Below are positions 1 to 10,200 of a stretch of DNA of 64,000 bases, piece after piece. A program made the position numbers and the translations under genes. The notes under the pieces were generated by a model, which had not been told where the DNA came from, did no database searches, and saw only the letters and a list, made by a program, of their open reading frames with translations. Every line of letters starts with the position of its first letter. Within the stretch, counting starts at the first letter, position 1. This stretch comes from Drechmeria coniospora. Lineage: Eukaryota; Ascomycota; Sordariomycetes; Hypocreales; Ophiocordycipitaceae. The stretch spans positions 310,001-374,000 of the forward strand of contig NC_054390.1 of NCBI RefSeq assembly GCF_001625195.1, in the 5' to 3' direction.

Positions 1-1
1 A

Positions 2-109
2 TCTCGGCCCCTTGTGCGGAGCAGGTATGGTTTGCTTCCGCCGGGATTCCTCAAGCCCATCGACGCAGACCTCACCGTCGCGGACAAGCTGCGGCGCTCT
101 TCGCACTGA
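2..109 (+). CDS. 3' end of an unidentified protein-coding gene (partial)
   Basis: One frame is open from the window edge to a TGA at 107-109. It reads as an ordinary protein C-terminus, ending in PIDADLTVADKLRRSSH. Codon use is GC-rich at third positions, like the recognised genes here. The 5' part lies outside the window, so no family can be assigned. A possible splice site cannot be judged in so short a piece. It could be a chance open stretch, but the amino-acid composition favours a real terminal exon. Confidence 0.45.
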   Translation, partial: SRPLVRSRYGLLPPGFLKPIDADLTVADKLRRSSH

Positions 110-465
110 GCCCTGGATTCGTGCGGCCGACGTCGGATTCCACTGAATTCGTGCCGAATCTTTCTGATCTTGTTGGTCACGTCTGCATACTACTTCCTGG
201 CCATCACCCCTGCCCTTCTGCGGCCGCTTTGCTTCCAGGCAACGGCCAAAGATCCCATGGCAGTCAGTCCGGCCCTGGATCTCGCATGTTGCGCCGCCGA
301 ATCCGTTGGGAGAGAACAGTTCCGTAGAGATGCAGCATATAGTCTACCGCGGCCCAGACGACGAATAAAGATCGCCAAATCCTTGGCATGTTAGCATCGC
401 TCGCACCTAGAGGATGTTTATTCGTCGGAAGATGCCTGTGCCAAGTGTCGTGTCGAGAGGATGGC

Positions 466-970
466 TTACATGACGGAGGCCAGCGTCCACATGCACGCCA
501 TCAACATGGCTTGCCTGCTGTAATAGGGTCGGACCGGAGAAGAGTCGGCCAGGGGCTCACCGGCGTCGATTTCGTCCGTTTCCTGCAACTTGGCGAGTCT
601 GATGAGGACGCCGCCGCCGACGCAGACACAGAGGGAGACGAGATCGTGAAAGGTGGCCCGGGTGGGGGAGAGGATGGGAAAGTCGGAGCCGCCGCTGGTG
701 AGAGCGACAATCTGCCAACTGTCCGTGATGAGAGAGACGGTAGCCTGCAGTTGGTCCGTCAGTTCATGGTTGCTCCAGCCCACGCGGCGGCACGACGCGG
801 AGCGAAAGTCTCACCCCCAGGATGCCCGACACGGCGGCTCCGGATAGGTCGGACCATTGGCTCGCAAGAAAGGAGAGTACGACGATGGCGATGAGCGACG
901 TCAACCAGCCGAGTGCGCGACTAAGAACCCGGCACAAGATTGGCCAAGGGGGAAAGCGGCAGGAGGCCAT
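466..970 (-). CDS. Small four-TM membrane protein, two exons
   Basis: Two exons on the minus strand, 970-815 and 744-466, join in phase 0 across a 70-nt intron to give 144 residues. The donor is GTGAGA, the branch-like motif is AACTGACGG and the acceptor is CTGCAG. The spliced product reads smoothly across the junction. Four hydrophobic segments are visible at about residues 22-36, 44-66, 91-110 and 129-143; the middle one is created by the splice. The start ATG has a favourable ACCATGG context. I do not recognise the family. It resembles small fungal integral membrane proteins of unknown function, and an extra upstream exon cannot be excluded. Confidence 0.6.
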
Positions 971-2171
971 GGTACCTCGGAGCGCGCAGCGGGTGGACTG
1001 AAGTGGTGGCGATGCCTGGGTGGGAGCCGAGGGACGTCGGCGATGGTGCTCATGCAGTTGCTGTCTATCCTCGAGGCGTCAGGTCATGCTGAAATGGACA
1101 GGTTCCGAACGGTTAGTATGCGTTTCCTTGGGGGGGGGGGGATTGCCAACGGCTTCGAAGCACCGAGTAGGACCGTCGAGCAGGACGGCGGACGGACGGC
1201 AACGGGGCAAGGCAAGTGTTTTTCGGTAGCTGAGCACTGCCTACTGCTCAAGTAGCCGTCTTGGATGGGTAATCATGCTGCCAGAGTGCATGGTCCAGTG
1301 CGAGCGGGCAGTCCTTGTCGTCATTCTCCGACGCAGTCGTGGGAGGGAAGCGTAGAGGAGGCAGTGCAGGTGCACTGTGCCGTGGTAGCAGGTACCAGCG
1401 GCTGCATGGCTGTAGCATAAATGAGCGTGCGAGGTGCGTATTCGTGGCAGCAAGCTCGTGCATGACGCTGATCCGTGTCGCCGATCCGCGTTGCTCGTCC
1501 TTCACCCTCGTCGTCGTCGTCGGTGGCTCGACGCTCGTGACAACGCAAACGAGACAAGCTCTGCAAGACTGACATTGGCCGGGAGAAGCTCATGGAACTT
1601 GATGGAACCGACGGTACGTCCATTCGCCATGGTGCCTGCCAAAACTGCCATGACGGAAAGTGCAGGCAGGAGCTCCCAAGTACAAGTACAGCACGAGAAA
1701 TGCAAGTACGCATACATGCATGAGCGGATGTATGAAGTACATGTAGATGGTCCTCGATCATGCGTATGCCGAGGTCACTGATACATGCACCGATGTCCAG
1801 GGGCACATGCATGTACTGGGCATGCATTTATGCGAAAGGACTCTCATACTGCTGCTTAGCTATGTGTGTCGGCAATGATGCTGCGAATAATGCTGCGTAA
1901 CTACAGAGAATGCGTGTCGGTAATGATGATGTGAATGTATGCGTGTCGGTAATGATGGTGTGGATGTATGCGTGTCGGCAATGATGGTGTGAATGTATGC
2001 GTGTCGGTAATGATGCTGCGAATGTATGCCTGTCGGTGCATGTACAAACAAGCAAATACACACAGCATGCACTTGTAGGGAAATGATGCTTGTCCATACA
2101 AGCGTCGAAATGGCAACTTCTCATGCGACGCGTCGATGCAACGGGCGTCGGCGCCGTAATAAAGGCAAGGC
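971..2171. other. Intergenic region without a supported gene
   Basis: No open frame here has coding character. The stretch holds a run of twelve G at 1130-1141 and a 30-bp tandem repeat at about 1862-2033. It separates the small membrane protein from the ferric reductase 3' end. Confidence 0.6.
1862..2033. repeat. 30-bp tandem repeat, about five degenerate copies
   Basis: The unit contains TGCGTGTCGGTAATGATG followed by GTGAATGTA, with G/A and T/C differences between copies. It sits 140 bp beyond the stop codon of the ferric reductase, in its 3' flank. Its period is a multiple of three, so it opens long shadow frames that should not be read as genes. Confidence 0.8.
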
Positions 2172-4127
2172 TCAAAAGGCATACTCCTCGACGTGCAGGT
2201 AGATGCCCTGGGCGCCGGTTCCCTTGTGCACGGCACGCTCGTCGCTCAGCTTCGCGACGCAGTTGCGGGTGCGCGCGACGAGCTCCTTTCCGCCACAGAC
2301 GGCCACTGCCGTCTCGCCCCAGGCCTGCTCGACGGGCTCGCGGATCAGGGCCTCAATGTCCGGCCGGGCCGTGTACTCGCGCAGGCACTCCAGGCTCGGC
2401 CTGCCGTCGAGCGACTCGGCCGCCGAGGAGCGGCGACTCCGGCGGCCGCGACAGCAGCAGCCCCCCGACGACTCGGCCGTGGGCGTCGACGGATGCCCGT
2501 CGCACCCGGCGTTGGACTCTCTCCTCGCCGTCGTCCCGCGGCGGCCGCCTCCGGCTCGCCAAGGCCGCACGAGCGGCACGGCGGCGGAGCATTCCCCGTG
2601 GCCGGCGACGCCGGTGATGGCGACGTGCAGGCGCACATCGACGCCCTTGGCGCGCGCCTCGAGCGCCGCCTCCTTTGCTCGGTCGACAAAGTAGGCAATC
2701 TCGTCGGCCGTCCTCGCAATCAGGACGACCTCGATCCTCCGCACGCACGTCCGCTCCGTCGCGGCGGCGGCGCACTCGAGCACGGGGATGGCGAAGCTCG
2801 CGCCCGTCGAGGCGCCGATGAGGACGAGCGTCTCGTACGCGTCCCAGCGCGGAGGGGCGCCAAAGGGCCCGGAGACAAAGGCCGTGAGGGTCCTGTCGGG
2901 GTGTCTCGCGGCGCGCTCGCGGAGGCGGCGGGAGAATCCCTTGTGCTCGCGGACGATGAGCTGGATGCTGCTGCAGCAGCAGGTGCCCTCGACGCGGTGG
3001 GCGCAGGCGATGGTGTAGGGGTGCGCCTCGAGGGGCCCGAGGCGCGGGACCCAAAGGTAGACGTGCTGGCCGGCGCGCCAGGGGAAGTGGACGTCCTTGA
3101 CGGTCACGACGGTCGTCGCGTCGCCCATGGTCCGCAGCGAGATGGTGTGTCCGACGCGGCGTCTCGCGTCGCAGGCTGATGATCCTCGCGTCGTCCATGC
3201 CGTGTTTCGCCAGAGCAGGAGCAGCCACCTCGCGGCACGGTCGAAGACGAGGAAGGCGATGGACATCCAGAGCAGATAACGTGCGTTGGCCGGGATGTGT
3301 CGGTACAGCAGGTACAGCAGGACGACGGACGTCACGACGTGCTGGGCGAGCCACAGCTCGTAGGCCAGCCGGCGGACGGGCAGGAAGCCGACGACGACGG
3401 ACCAGAGCAGCAGACCCCAGGCGCCGAGGCCGTACCGGACGATGGGCATGGCCGACAGCTGGTACTCGACAAAGTCGGCGCGGACCCACTCGGTCCAGAA
3501 GTGAAAGCCGTGGACGGTGGCGGTGACGAGCATGGTCCGGGCGACCCAGCGGTGCAGCCAGTTGAGGCGCTCGTGGCTCGAGCCGATGAGCCAGCCGACG
3601 GGATTCACCTTCATGGCGAGGAGGAAGAGCAAGGGCAGCTGGGTGAGGGTGACCCAGGCGACGCGGTAGCCGATGCGCTCCCAGTAGAAGGCGTCGTCGA
3701 CGACGACCCTCCACGACATGAAGTAGACGATGACGGCCCAGTAGGCGAGCAGGACGAGCACACGGCCGAGCGGGGGCGGCGTGGCCCAGCGGAGGCCCTT
3801 GATCGGCACGTAGAGCTGCGGATGGCCGAGCTCGCGCACCAAGGCCGTGGCCGTGGCCCACGCCTGGCCGGCTCGACCGTCGGGACGGGTCGCCCGCTCA
3901 GGATGCGGACCGCGGCACGCCTTGGACCTGGGACACGTCAGCAGGGCACGGGGTGAGGGAGGTGGTCGAGCTGCTTGCCTCTGGCGGGCGCCGACGTGGT
4001 TGACGGCTCGGATGAGGACCAAGAGGCCGACGACGGCGGCCACGAGGTACCAAAAGTCGTCGGCAAAGGCGTAGTTGGTGTCCATGCCCATGCCCGACGT
4101 GTGGCCGGCGTGCGAGTGCGTGTCCAT
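2172..4127 (-). CDS. Ferric/cupric reductase transmembrane component (FRE family)
   Basis: A 651-residue open frame with the layout of fungal plasma-membrane metalloreductases, which move electrons from NADPH through FAD and two hemes to extracellular Fe3+ or Cu2+. The N-terminus is His/Met-rich (MDTHSHAGHTSGMGMD), compatible with metal binding outside the cell. Several TM helices follow, with the heme-ligand histidines in LHRW, VHGFHFW, LAQHVV and LYRHIP. The FAD motif HPYTIA lies near residue 370, the NADPH-site motif GASTGASF near 440, and a CGG motif lies before the C-terminal YLHVEEYAF. Residues about 50-67 are atypical; a GC-AG intron at about 3978-3928 (51 nt, in frame, with a CTGACG branch) may remove them. 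The region around residues 530-580 is low complexity. Upstream lies an array of GACGTC sites. It is divergent from the Bim1-like gene. Confidence 0.87.
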   Translation of the reverse strand: MDTHSHAGHTSGMGMDTNYAFADDFWYLVAAVVGLLVLIRAVNHVGARQRQAARPPPSPRALLTCPRSKACRGPHPERATRPDGRAGQAWATATALVRELGHPQLYVPIKGLRWATPPPLGRVLVLLAYWAVIVYFMSWRVVVDDAFYWERIGYRVAWVTLTQLPLLFLLAMKVNPVGWLIGSSHERLNWLHRWVARTMLVTATVHGFHFWTEWVRADFVEYQLSAMPIVRYGLGAWGLLLWSVVVGFLPVRRLAYELWLAQHVVTSVVLLYLLYRHIPANARYLLWMSIAFLVFDRAARWLLLLWRNTAWTTRGSSACDARRRVGHTISLRTMGDATTVVTVKDVHFPWRAGQHVYLWVPRLGPLEAHPYTIACAHRVEGTCCCSSIQLIVREHKGFSRRLRERAARHPDRTLTAFVSGPFGAPPRWDAYETLVLIGASTGASFAIPVLECAAAATERTCVRRIEVVLIARTADEIAYFVDRAKEAALEARAKGVDVRLHVAITGVAGHGECSAAVPLVRPWRAGGGRRGTTARRESNAGCDGHPSTPTAESSGGCCCRGRRSRRSSAAESLDGRPSLECLREYTARPDIEALIREPVEQAWGETAVAVCGGKELVARTRNCVAKLSDERAVHKGTGAQGIYLHVEEYAF

Positions 4128-4180
4128 GGTGGCGGTTGCCAGGGCGTGCCAGCGTGGGGGTTTGCAGGAGGGCCGAGGGT

Positions 4181-4313
4181 GACGTCGGAGCGAGTGACGT
4201 CGAAGGCGAGGGACGTCGAAGACGAGGGACGTCGAAGACGAGGGACGTCGAAGACGAGGGACGTCGAAGACGAGGGACGTCGGAGGCGAGTGACGTCGAA
4301 GGCGAGTGACGTC
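4181..4313. promoter_or_regulatory. Nine GACGTC sites at 16-bp spacing upstream of the reductase
   Basis: GACGTC begins at 4181, 4196, 4212, 4228, 4244, 4260, 4276, 4292 and 4308, within a 16-bp tandem unit. The array lies 54-186 bp upstream of the reductase ATG (4127, minus strand). GACGTC is the core of the CRE/ATF bZIP target TGACGTCA; some copies have a T before the core, so half of the flank matches. It may be only a minisatellite, but the palindrome is kept in every copy while neighbouring bases vary. Confidence 0.45.
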
Positions 4314-6003
4314 GGAGGCGAGGAGGGACGTGTCGTCGTCGTCGTCGTCGTGTACTGCAGCTCACAGGTCCATGCTATTGACCTCTAGAGAGCTTGTCCA
4401 GAGTCGACCTGGCCGGAGGTGAATGGTTCCCGGTGTGTACGGTAGGCGTAGTCGACGTCAATCACCTTGGGTGAATTCAAGGCTGAGGGAGATGGGAGCC
4501 ATGAGACCAGGAGCTCTGGTGGTATGGCTTGGTCGGGATGGATTCGCTCCGTGGCCTCGTTGGAGGAAGCAAGTCTCCGAACTCGTACCGTAAGTAATGG
4601 GCGTCCTCCGTCTCCGTACAGGTGGCATGGTAATCTCCGTACAAGCCTGGACGAGGGTCGACCGAGGGTCGGTCAATATGGCGGCAAAAATTTGCTGTGA
4701 CATGACACGAGTTGGGGCCTTTGGTGCGTTTGTGTATACTCGTGCAGCCTCACGCTCGGAGTACATGTACGTACATGTAAGTACAGTAATTAGTGCCTTG
4801 TCAAACATTGGCGGCACGGTACCTCACTTACAGTGCAAGTAATTACTGCAAGTACAGTGCGCCATAAGTACACCAACTGCAGCAAGTACAGTCGAGTGCT
4901 TACCGTGCACCCAACTGCTGCAAGTACTTACAGTGCACCCAACGGCACCAACTGCAGCAAGTACTTACAGTGCGCCCAGCTGCAGCAGGTACTTACAGTA
5001 CTTACAGTGCACCCAACTGCACCAACTGCACCAAGTACTTGCCTTGCGGTACAAGTAGCGTCCGTCCGCGGGTCGCAAGAACCCCCCCAATGTCCCACTT
5101 GCCATTTCGCAATTCTCGCTCTCCTGCACCGCAAGTACCAGCAAGTACCGCGCAGGATCTCTAAAAGTATTGCCATGATGCGGTCGTCCGCTCCCGTCGT
5201 GCTATTTGGAGCGACGAGTACATCATGTGCCGATTCGAGTACTTGCCGTGTACATGACGTCGCAAGTTGGCTAGCGTCGAGAAGGGGAGAAACTTGCTCA
5301 AACACTCTCAACCATGTGGTCTCGAGCGCCATGATTGGCTCTGCAGCGCCCGGCCCGTCGCCCCGCCGGTCGCCGATCGGACTGCCGGTAGTAGCTGCCA
5401 TGCGCGCCTCCCCCGATCCGGAGTACAGGTACCAGCGGGATGGACGTGCCAGCACTGAAATTCGTGTACTTGTACTTGCTTTTACTCGGCACCGTACAGT
5501 ACTGCGCATGTATTTAAGTACTAGGTACGGAGTAAGTACAGTACTTACTGTAGGTAATTACAGTAAGTGGTGCTGCCTACAGCTACAACATGCTTACAGT
5601 ACTTGAATTCAACTAGTTGTACTTGCTCCGTACTGCATCTACTGTACGGACTACCATATTTGGTGCAAGTACATGCTTGCTGCCCCAAAAACCACCACGT
5701 AATACTTGCATGTCCTTGTACAGTACTTGCAAGTAATACTCCCTAGCTGAGCACGTTTTGCCAGCAACGCCATGAAATCCGCATCCCTCGTGCGAGCGAT
5801 GGTCTTGGCTTGAAACGAAGCGCTTTGACTGACCGTTTAAATCTCGTCGCAGGTAGGAATCACGAAATTTTCCTCAGTGTCGTCTCCGCCGTTGATGGTT
5901 TGCCTTGGGTCCCGAAGATCTTGCATGGAGCGTGCGGGTACTGGTTGGTGTGCAAGTGCTTGCGGTGCATGACGGCCAGGGTATGCAGGCGCCGACACAG
6001 CGC

Positions 6004-6010
6004 TTTGCTC
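6004..6010 (+). promoter_or_regulatory. TTTGCTC copper-response-like word, distal
   Basis: TTTGCTC matches the core of the fungal copper response element used by Mac1/Cuf1-type regulators. It lies about 600 bp upstream of the Bim1-like start. A seven-base word is weak evidence alone; the adjacent genes make it worth recording. Confidence 0.2.
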
Positions 6011-6583
6011 CCTCTGATCAACCACTAATTGCCTGTATTACCTGTAATAATACGCCGTTCTCCCTACTAGTAGGTGTCCAAGTGCTTGTGCACCTGATTG
6101 TTGGTCAACCTGTACTGTACTTACCGTGCAGTGCAAGTACATGTACATCAAGTTTCGCTCACTCGGATCCGCGCGTGCGAGGACGTACTGTGCTCTACCT
6201 GCAAGTACTTGTCGCCGTGCTCTCTTGCAGTACAAGCCAACACAAGCAATGCCGTACTGCAAGTACCTGTAGGTAGATGCAAGCAAGCACTTCACAGTGC
6301 AGTGCTGTACAGTGCCTGTATTACTCGAAATTTATAGGTACGGTAAGTACTTGTACTTGATTGTGCGCTTTTGCCGTTGGACGCTGGGCGGATGACCCTC
6401 CCCCCCACCACTCTCCACGCACCGGCGCCGCTCCAGTGGTGGTGCGGCATGCATTTATTTATTTACTCGCCTTACTTATATTATACTTGCTTGCTCGACC
6501 CTCGCCTTCGCAAACCTTGCGTGCTCTTCATCATTCCTTGCCTGCCCCTTCTCGCTCCCCGTCCGTTCCGCTCGACGCATCCC

Positions 6584-6590
6584 TTTGCTC
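6584..6590 (+). promoter_or_regulatory. TTTGCTC copper-response-like word next to the Bim1-like start
   Basis: TTTGCTCG lies about 20 bp upstream of the ATG at 6611 and fits the eight-base CuRE consensus TTTGC(T/G)C(A/G). Its position may place it in the 5' UTR, which weakens the promoter reading. Confidence 0.22.
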
Positions 6591-6610
6591 GTCCGCGACC
6601 CGACGTCACG

Positions 6611-7335
6611 ATGAAGTCGCTCGTCACCTTGTCGGCCCTCTGCGCCTTCGCCGCCGCCCACTTTACCCTCACCTACCCGCCCTCCATCGGCTTCGAGGAC
6701 GCCGACGAGGACAAGGCTCCCTGCGGCGGCTTCACCCCCGACTTCACCAAGGACCTCGTCGACTTCCACGTCGGCGGCGAGGCCATCGCCGTCCGCCTCA
6801 TGCACCCTCAGTGCAACTGGCTCTTCCGCGTCACGACGGACGAAAAGGCCGCCTCCGGTTGGGAGCAAATCTTCCCCATCGTCCAGCAGAGCGGCCTCGG
6901 CGACTTTTGCGAGCCCCAAGTCACCGTCCCCGAGAGCTACGTCGGCAAGAAGGGCGTCGTCGGCGTCGTCTCCTCGGCCGTCGACGGTCTGCTGTACCAG
7001 GTGCCTCCCCCTTCGTCGTCCAGTTCCACGGTCGGTGCGTCGGCTGACATTTTTTCCCCGTCCAGTGCATCGCCGTCAACTTTGTCCCGGGCTCGGCCGA
7101 GCCTCCGTCCAAGTGCAAGAACGGCACCATCAAGGCGTCCTTTGTCGCGGATGCGAGCTTATCCGCTCTCGTCGGCAAGTCGGCTGACGGCGCTGCCGAG
7201 GGAACGTCCACCACCACGGCCGCCGCCGCGGCCGCGACGACGAGCAAGAGTGCCGCCTCGACCATGGCGCTTGGCTGGAGCAGCTCGCTGGCGGCGCTGT
7301 TCATCCTCGCCCTCGGAGGGGCCCTGTACAACTAG
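6611..7335 (+). CDS. Bim1/X325-like GPI-anchored copper-acquisition protein
   Basis: Two exons, 6611-7000 and 7066-7335, with a 65-nt phase-0 intron (GCTGAC branch, CCAG acceptor), give 219 residues. A signal peptide of about 17 residues ends before HFTLTYPPSIGF, so the mature protein starts with His. This N-terminal His is the copper-brace residue of the LPMO-like X325 family, which includes Bim1 and LaX325 and binds copper without oxidising polysaccharide. Conserved features include CGGF, the LMHPQCNWLFRV segment and paired cysteines. The C-terminus has an Ala/Thr/Ser-rich spacer and a hydrophobic tail ending in ALYN, as expected for a GPI anchor. In Cryptococcus, Bim1 helps the transporter Ctr1 take up copper. 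The neighbouring divergent gene is a metalloreductase, which fits a surface copper/iron uptake role. Confidence 0.86.
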
Positions 7336-7773
7336 GCGAGCGAGGGTGCAGACGAGTATGCCGATGACCGGCCGTTCCATGTACATGTGTAAAAAATTGT
7401 TGCTCTCCTATAGGCTTGGATCATCACTTTTCGCCACTCTCCGAGGTACCGGAACGATGGCTGAGAAACCGGCGGCGGATTCTGTGGGCTTTCTGCTAGG
7501 CCGGTTCGCATGAGCCTCGGAGCTATGGCCATCAATCCAAGCCAAGTCGAATCGTGAATCGATTATTTGCAAGTAAGGGGGCATCGAATGAGCAGCCATT
7601 ATTCGCCAAAGCAACAGAGTGTAGCAGAATGCAAGAGTATAATCAAGGACTGACTATCCAACCTTTATATGCATATTCCCCTACTGTGTGCTCTGTCGGG
7701 AGGCAATTGTGCATTGTATCAACATTTCGATGCTGGGGCTAATAGTTTCCAAGAATTGAAATGTCAAGTTGCC

Positions 7774-8013
7774 GATGGACGAATCTTGGAGGAGATGGAC
7801 CAATCTTGGAGGAGATGGACCAATCTTGGAGGAGATGGACCAATCTTGGAGTAGATGGACCAATCTTGGAGCAGAAGGACCAATCTTGGAGCAGATGGAC
7901 CAATCTTGGAGCAGATGGACCAATCTTGGAGCAGATGGACCAATCTTGGAGCAGATGGACCAATCTTGGAGGTGATGGGCGAATGTTGGAGGTGATGGGC
8001 GAATGTTGGAGGA
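7774..8013. repeat. 20-bp minisatellite, about twelve copies
   Basis: The unit CAATCTTGGAGCAGATGGAC repeats head to tail with few changes (GGAG/GCAG/GTAG). The period is not a multiple of three, so all frames cycle through the same peptide words and appear open. It lies about 440 bp beyond the Bim1-like stop codon. Confidence 0.9.
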
Positions 8014-9412
8014 GCGAATGGAAGCCTCCAGTAACATTTCCATACAGCTGGCTGCTGACTAACCATGCATGGACATGTATCTGGCCTTGCCCAGCCTCCG
8101 CCGGCGGCACCAAGTACAAGCAGGCGCAGGTGCAGAGGCAAACCTCGTTTCTGCATACCGCCTACAAGTAAGATTTTACCTTGTGCGAGGAATGAATAAT
8201 TGATAAATGGTGCAACTAGTATAATCAGGTACTTGCACACTCACCCAACGGTCAACGCTGAATACGTAACACCGAGCCACCTGCATTAACCTCCGTACGG
8301 GCAAGACGCCGACAGCCCCCTAGCGAGCTAGTTTTCCAAAGTAAATACGACCGAAAAGGACGTTTGCTTTTTCATTCAGGCCTTGCATTACTATCTTGGT
8401 AAGAAACATTACTACAAGCCCCATCGCCGTGGAACTGTGCTTCGTACCAGGTGCACTGTGCAGTGATTGTCTCGTGCAGGCTTGCCTTCTTCTTCATCAG
8501 CATTGCGTCCGAGAATTTTTCTGCCGCCAAGCTCTTCCGCTGAGCTCTTGGGCCACCTCTTGGACGTTTGACAAGTATCTGCTCCATGTCGAGTCATGCT
8601 CCGAGGCCTTGTTCGTGTTGGGCTGTCCCCGAGGAGATGTTTGTGTTTCGGCGGCGCCAACTCGTCGATCTGCCCATTGCTTTATCGTCTCTGAAAAGTT
8701 TTTTTTGGTTGTCGTCCCATCTTCCGAAGCAGGCCGGTTCATCTTTAATGCCGTTGTATCTGGAAAGGCTATCCATCCAATCACCTGGTTTGACTGTTGC
8801 GCTCAAGGGAGCCTGCAATGTCCGTGGAATTGCTCTGTCAATAATGCTCGGGTACGGTTCCCACGTGGAAAAGAGATCAATCGGTTGATGCTGTTTCCAG
8901 TGCGTATCTCGTTTCCATAACATTGGTTGCTGCTGTTCGGCCTGTATCGCGGCTTCGTCAAGATCAATTAATTCCTGCCATCGGTTTCTCGGCGAGGGCA
9001 AGGCAAATAGGTCCGGTTCCAGTATCACGGTCAAGGCATATGGGAGCCTCGAAATCGTTGAGCTCGTAAATCGACTCCCGTAGTTTCGAGGAAAATAATA
9101 TCGTTCGGTAAAAGTCGGCCAGGATGGGGCTAGAAGTTGCTGTTTCCCGTTGCCAGGTTCGTCAGAGTACGAATCACCTTGGTGTGCTCGAGGTTGGCAC
9201 GTTCCACGTCAGCTCCCCAGGTTTCGACATGACGCTCCTGCGAGGAGCTTCTTGCGTGTGGACCAATGGACGGAGTACATGTGATTGCGCACGGCATTAT
9301 AATATCACTGCGTACTTGCAAGAACAGGATTCACCTGCTTGTTACTTGTTGCCGGTGTAGTTGTTGGGTGTTAATTATTACAGTACCGGCGGTGTGCAGT
9401 GCACTTGCGTAG

Positions 9413-9640
9413 GTGCTGCATCAAGCACAGTAATAATATTCAGCTCACACGTTGAGTAGGTACGGGGTGCTGCATCAAGCACAGTAATAATATTCAGCTC
9501 ACACGTTGAGCAGGTACAGCGTGCTGCATCAAGCACAGTGATGATATTCAACTCACACGTCAAGTAGGTACGGTAATAATATTCAGCTCACACGTCAAGT
9601 AGGTACGATAATAATATTCAGCTCACACGTCAAGTAGGCA
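9413..9640. repeat. 54-bp tandem repeat with two shortened 36-bp copies
   Basis: Units start at about 9421, 9475 and 9529 and contain TGCTGCATCAAGCACAG, then TAATAATATTCAGCTCACAC. The last copies lack the TGCTGCATCAAGCACAG half, giving a shorter period. This looks like array decay by internal deletion. Confidence 0.85.
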
Positions 9641-9969
9641 CAGTGCGTACGCCTTCAGTAGTACTCGGTCGGCACCTAGATTGGTGCCTCGGTCGGTATC
9701 TAGATCAGACCAAGACCAGATCCTAGCCCAACTATTATTACTTGGTCGGCTAAATCAAGGGACCTTGCTAATATGCGGCAACGCGGCTCGTCATTGCCGC
9801 CCATGTCCTTCGAGTGCCATGCCGCCACATGCCGAAAGGGCGGATCGGATAGAATACTCGTTCAACTCCGACACGTTCTTTACTCATTCCATTCGATTCC
9901 ATCTGGCAGCGGCGACAATCCAACACTACAGGCTCCAGAAGACTACCCGCGCCGTGAGACCTAGTATTG

Positions 9970-10200
9970 CGCACCTGCGCTGCACCTACAGTAGGCAGGC
10001 ACTGGGCCAGTCTCGGCAGTTCATGGCTCCTTCCCAACACATGAAAGGACACGAGGCACGCACAACCACGGCGAAGAAGAATTTTCACCATTTCGGCTTC
10101 AGCACCAACTGCCCAAATTCAACCCAGCCAGCAACTTATCAGGAGCAGGACTTTGAACCGGAGAGGCAACTGCGATGCAAACCGGATAACAAGCCTCGGA
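9970..10200. repeat. Degenerate dispersed repeat, copy 1
   Basis: It shares CACCTACAGTAGGCAGGCA and a later block, GGCTTCAGCACCAAC plus CAGCAACTT, with a copy at 18401-18690. Matches are interrupted by many substitutions, as in an old transposable-element remnant. No coding frame survives. Confidence 0.55.

Larger units (their letters stand above)
4128..6610. other. Divergent intergenic region between the reductase and Bim1-like genes
   Basis: This 2.5-kb stretch has no supported gene. It contains a GACGTC array next to the reductase start. A long zone at about 4740-6360 is built from AGTACTTGCA, TACGGAGTA and TTACAGTAC words in both orientations. Two TTTGCTC words lie on the Bim1 side. Both promoters must lie here. 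Confidence 0.65.

Noticed and set aside
2353..3861. Long minus-strand frame rich in Arg/Pro overlapping the ferric reductase
   Set aside because: It is a shadow of the reductase gene in GC-rich DNA, with no domain or membrane pattern of its own.
8372..9034. Intact gene on the minus strand
   Set aside because: Protein-like text occurs in three frames but no splice sites join them and no family is recognised; at best a decayed gene.
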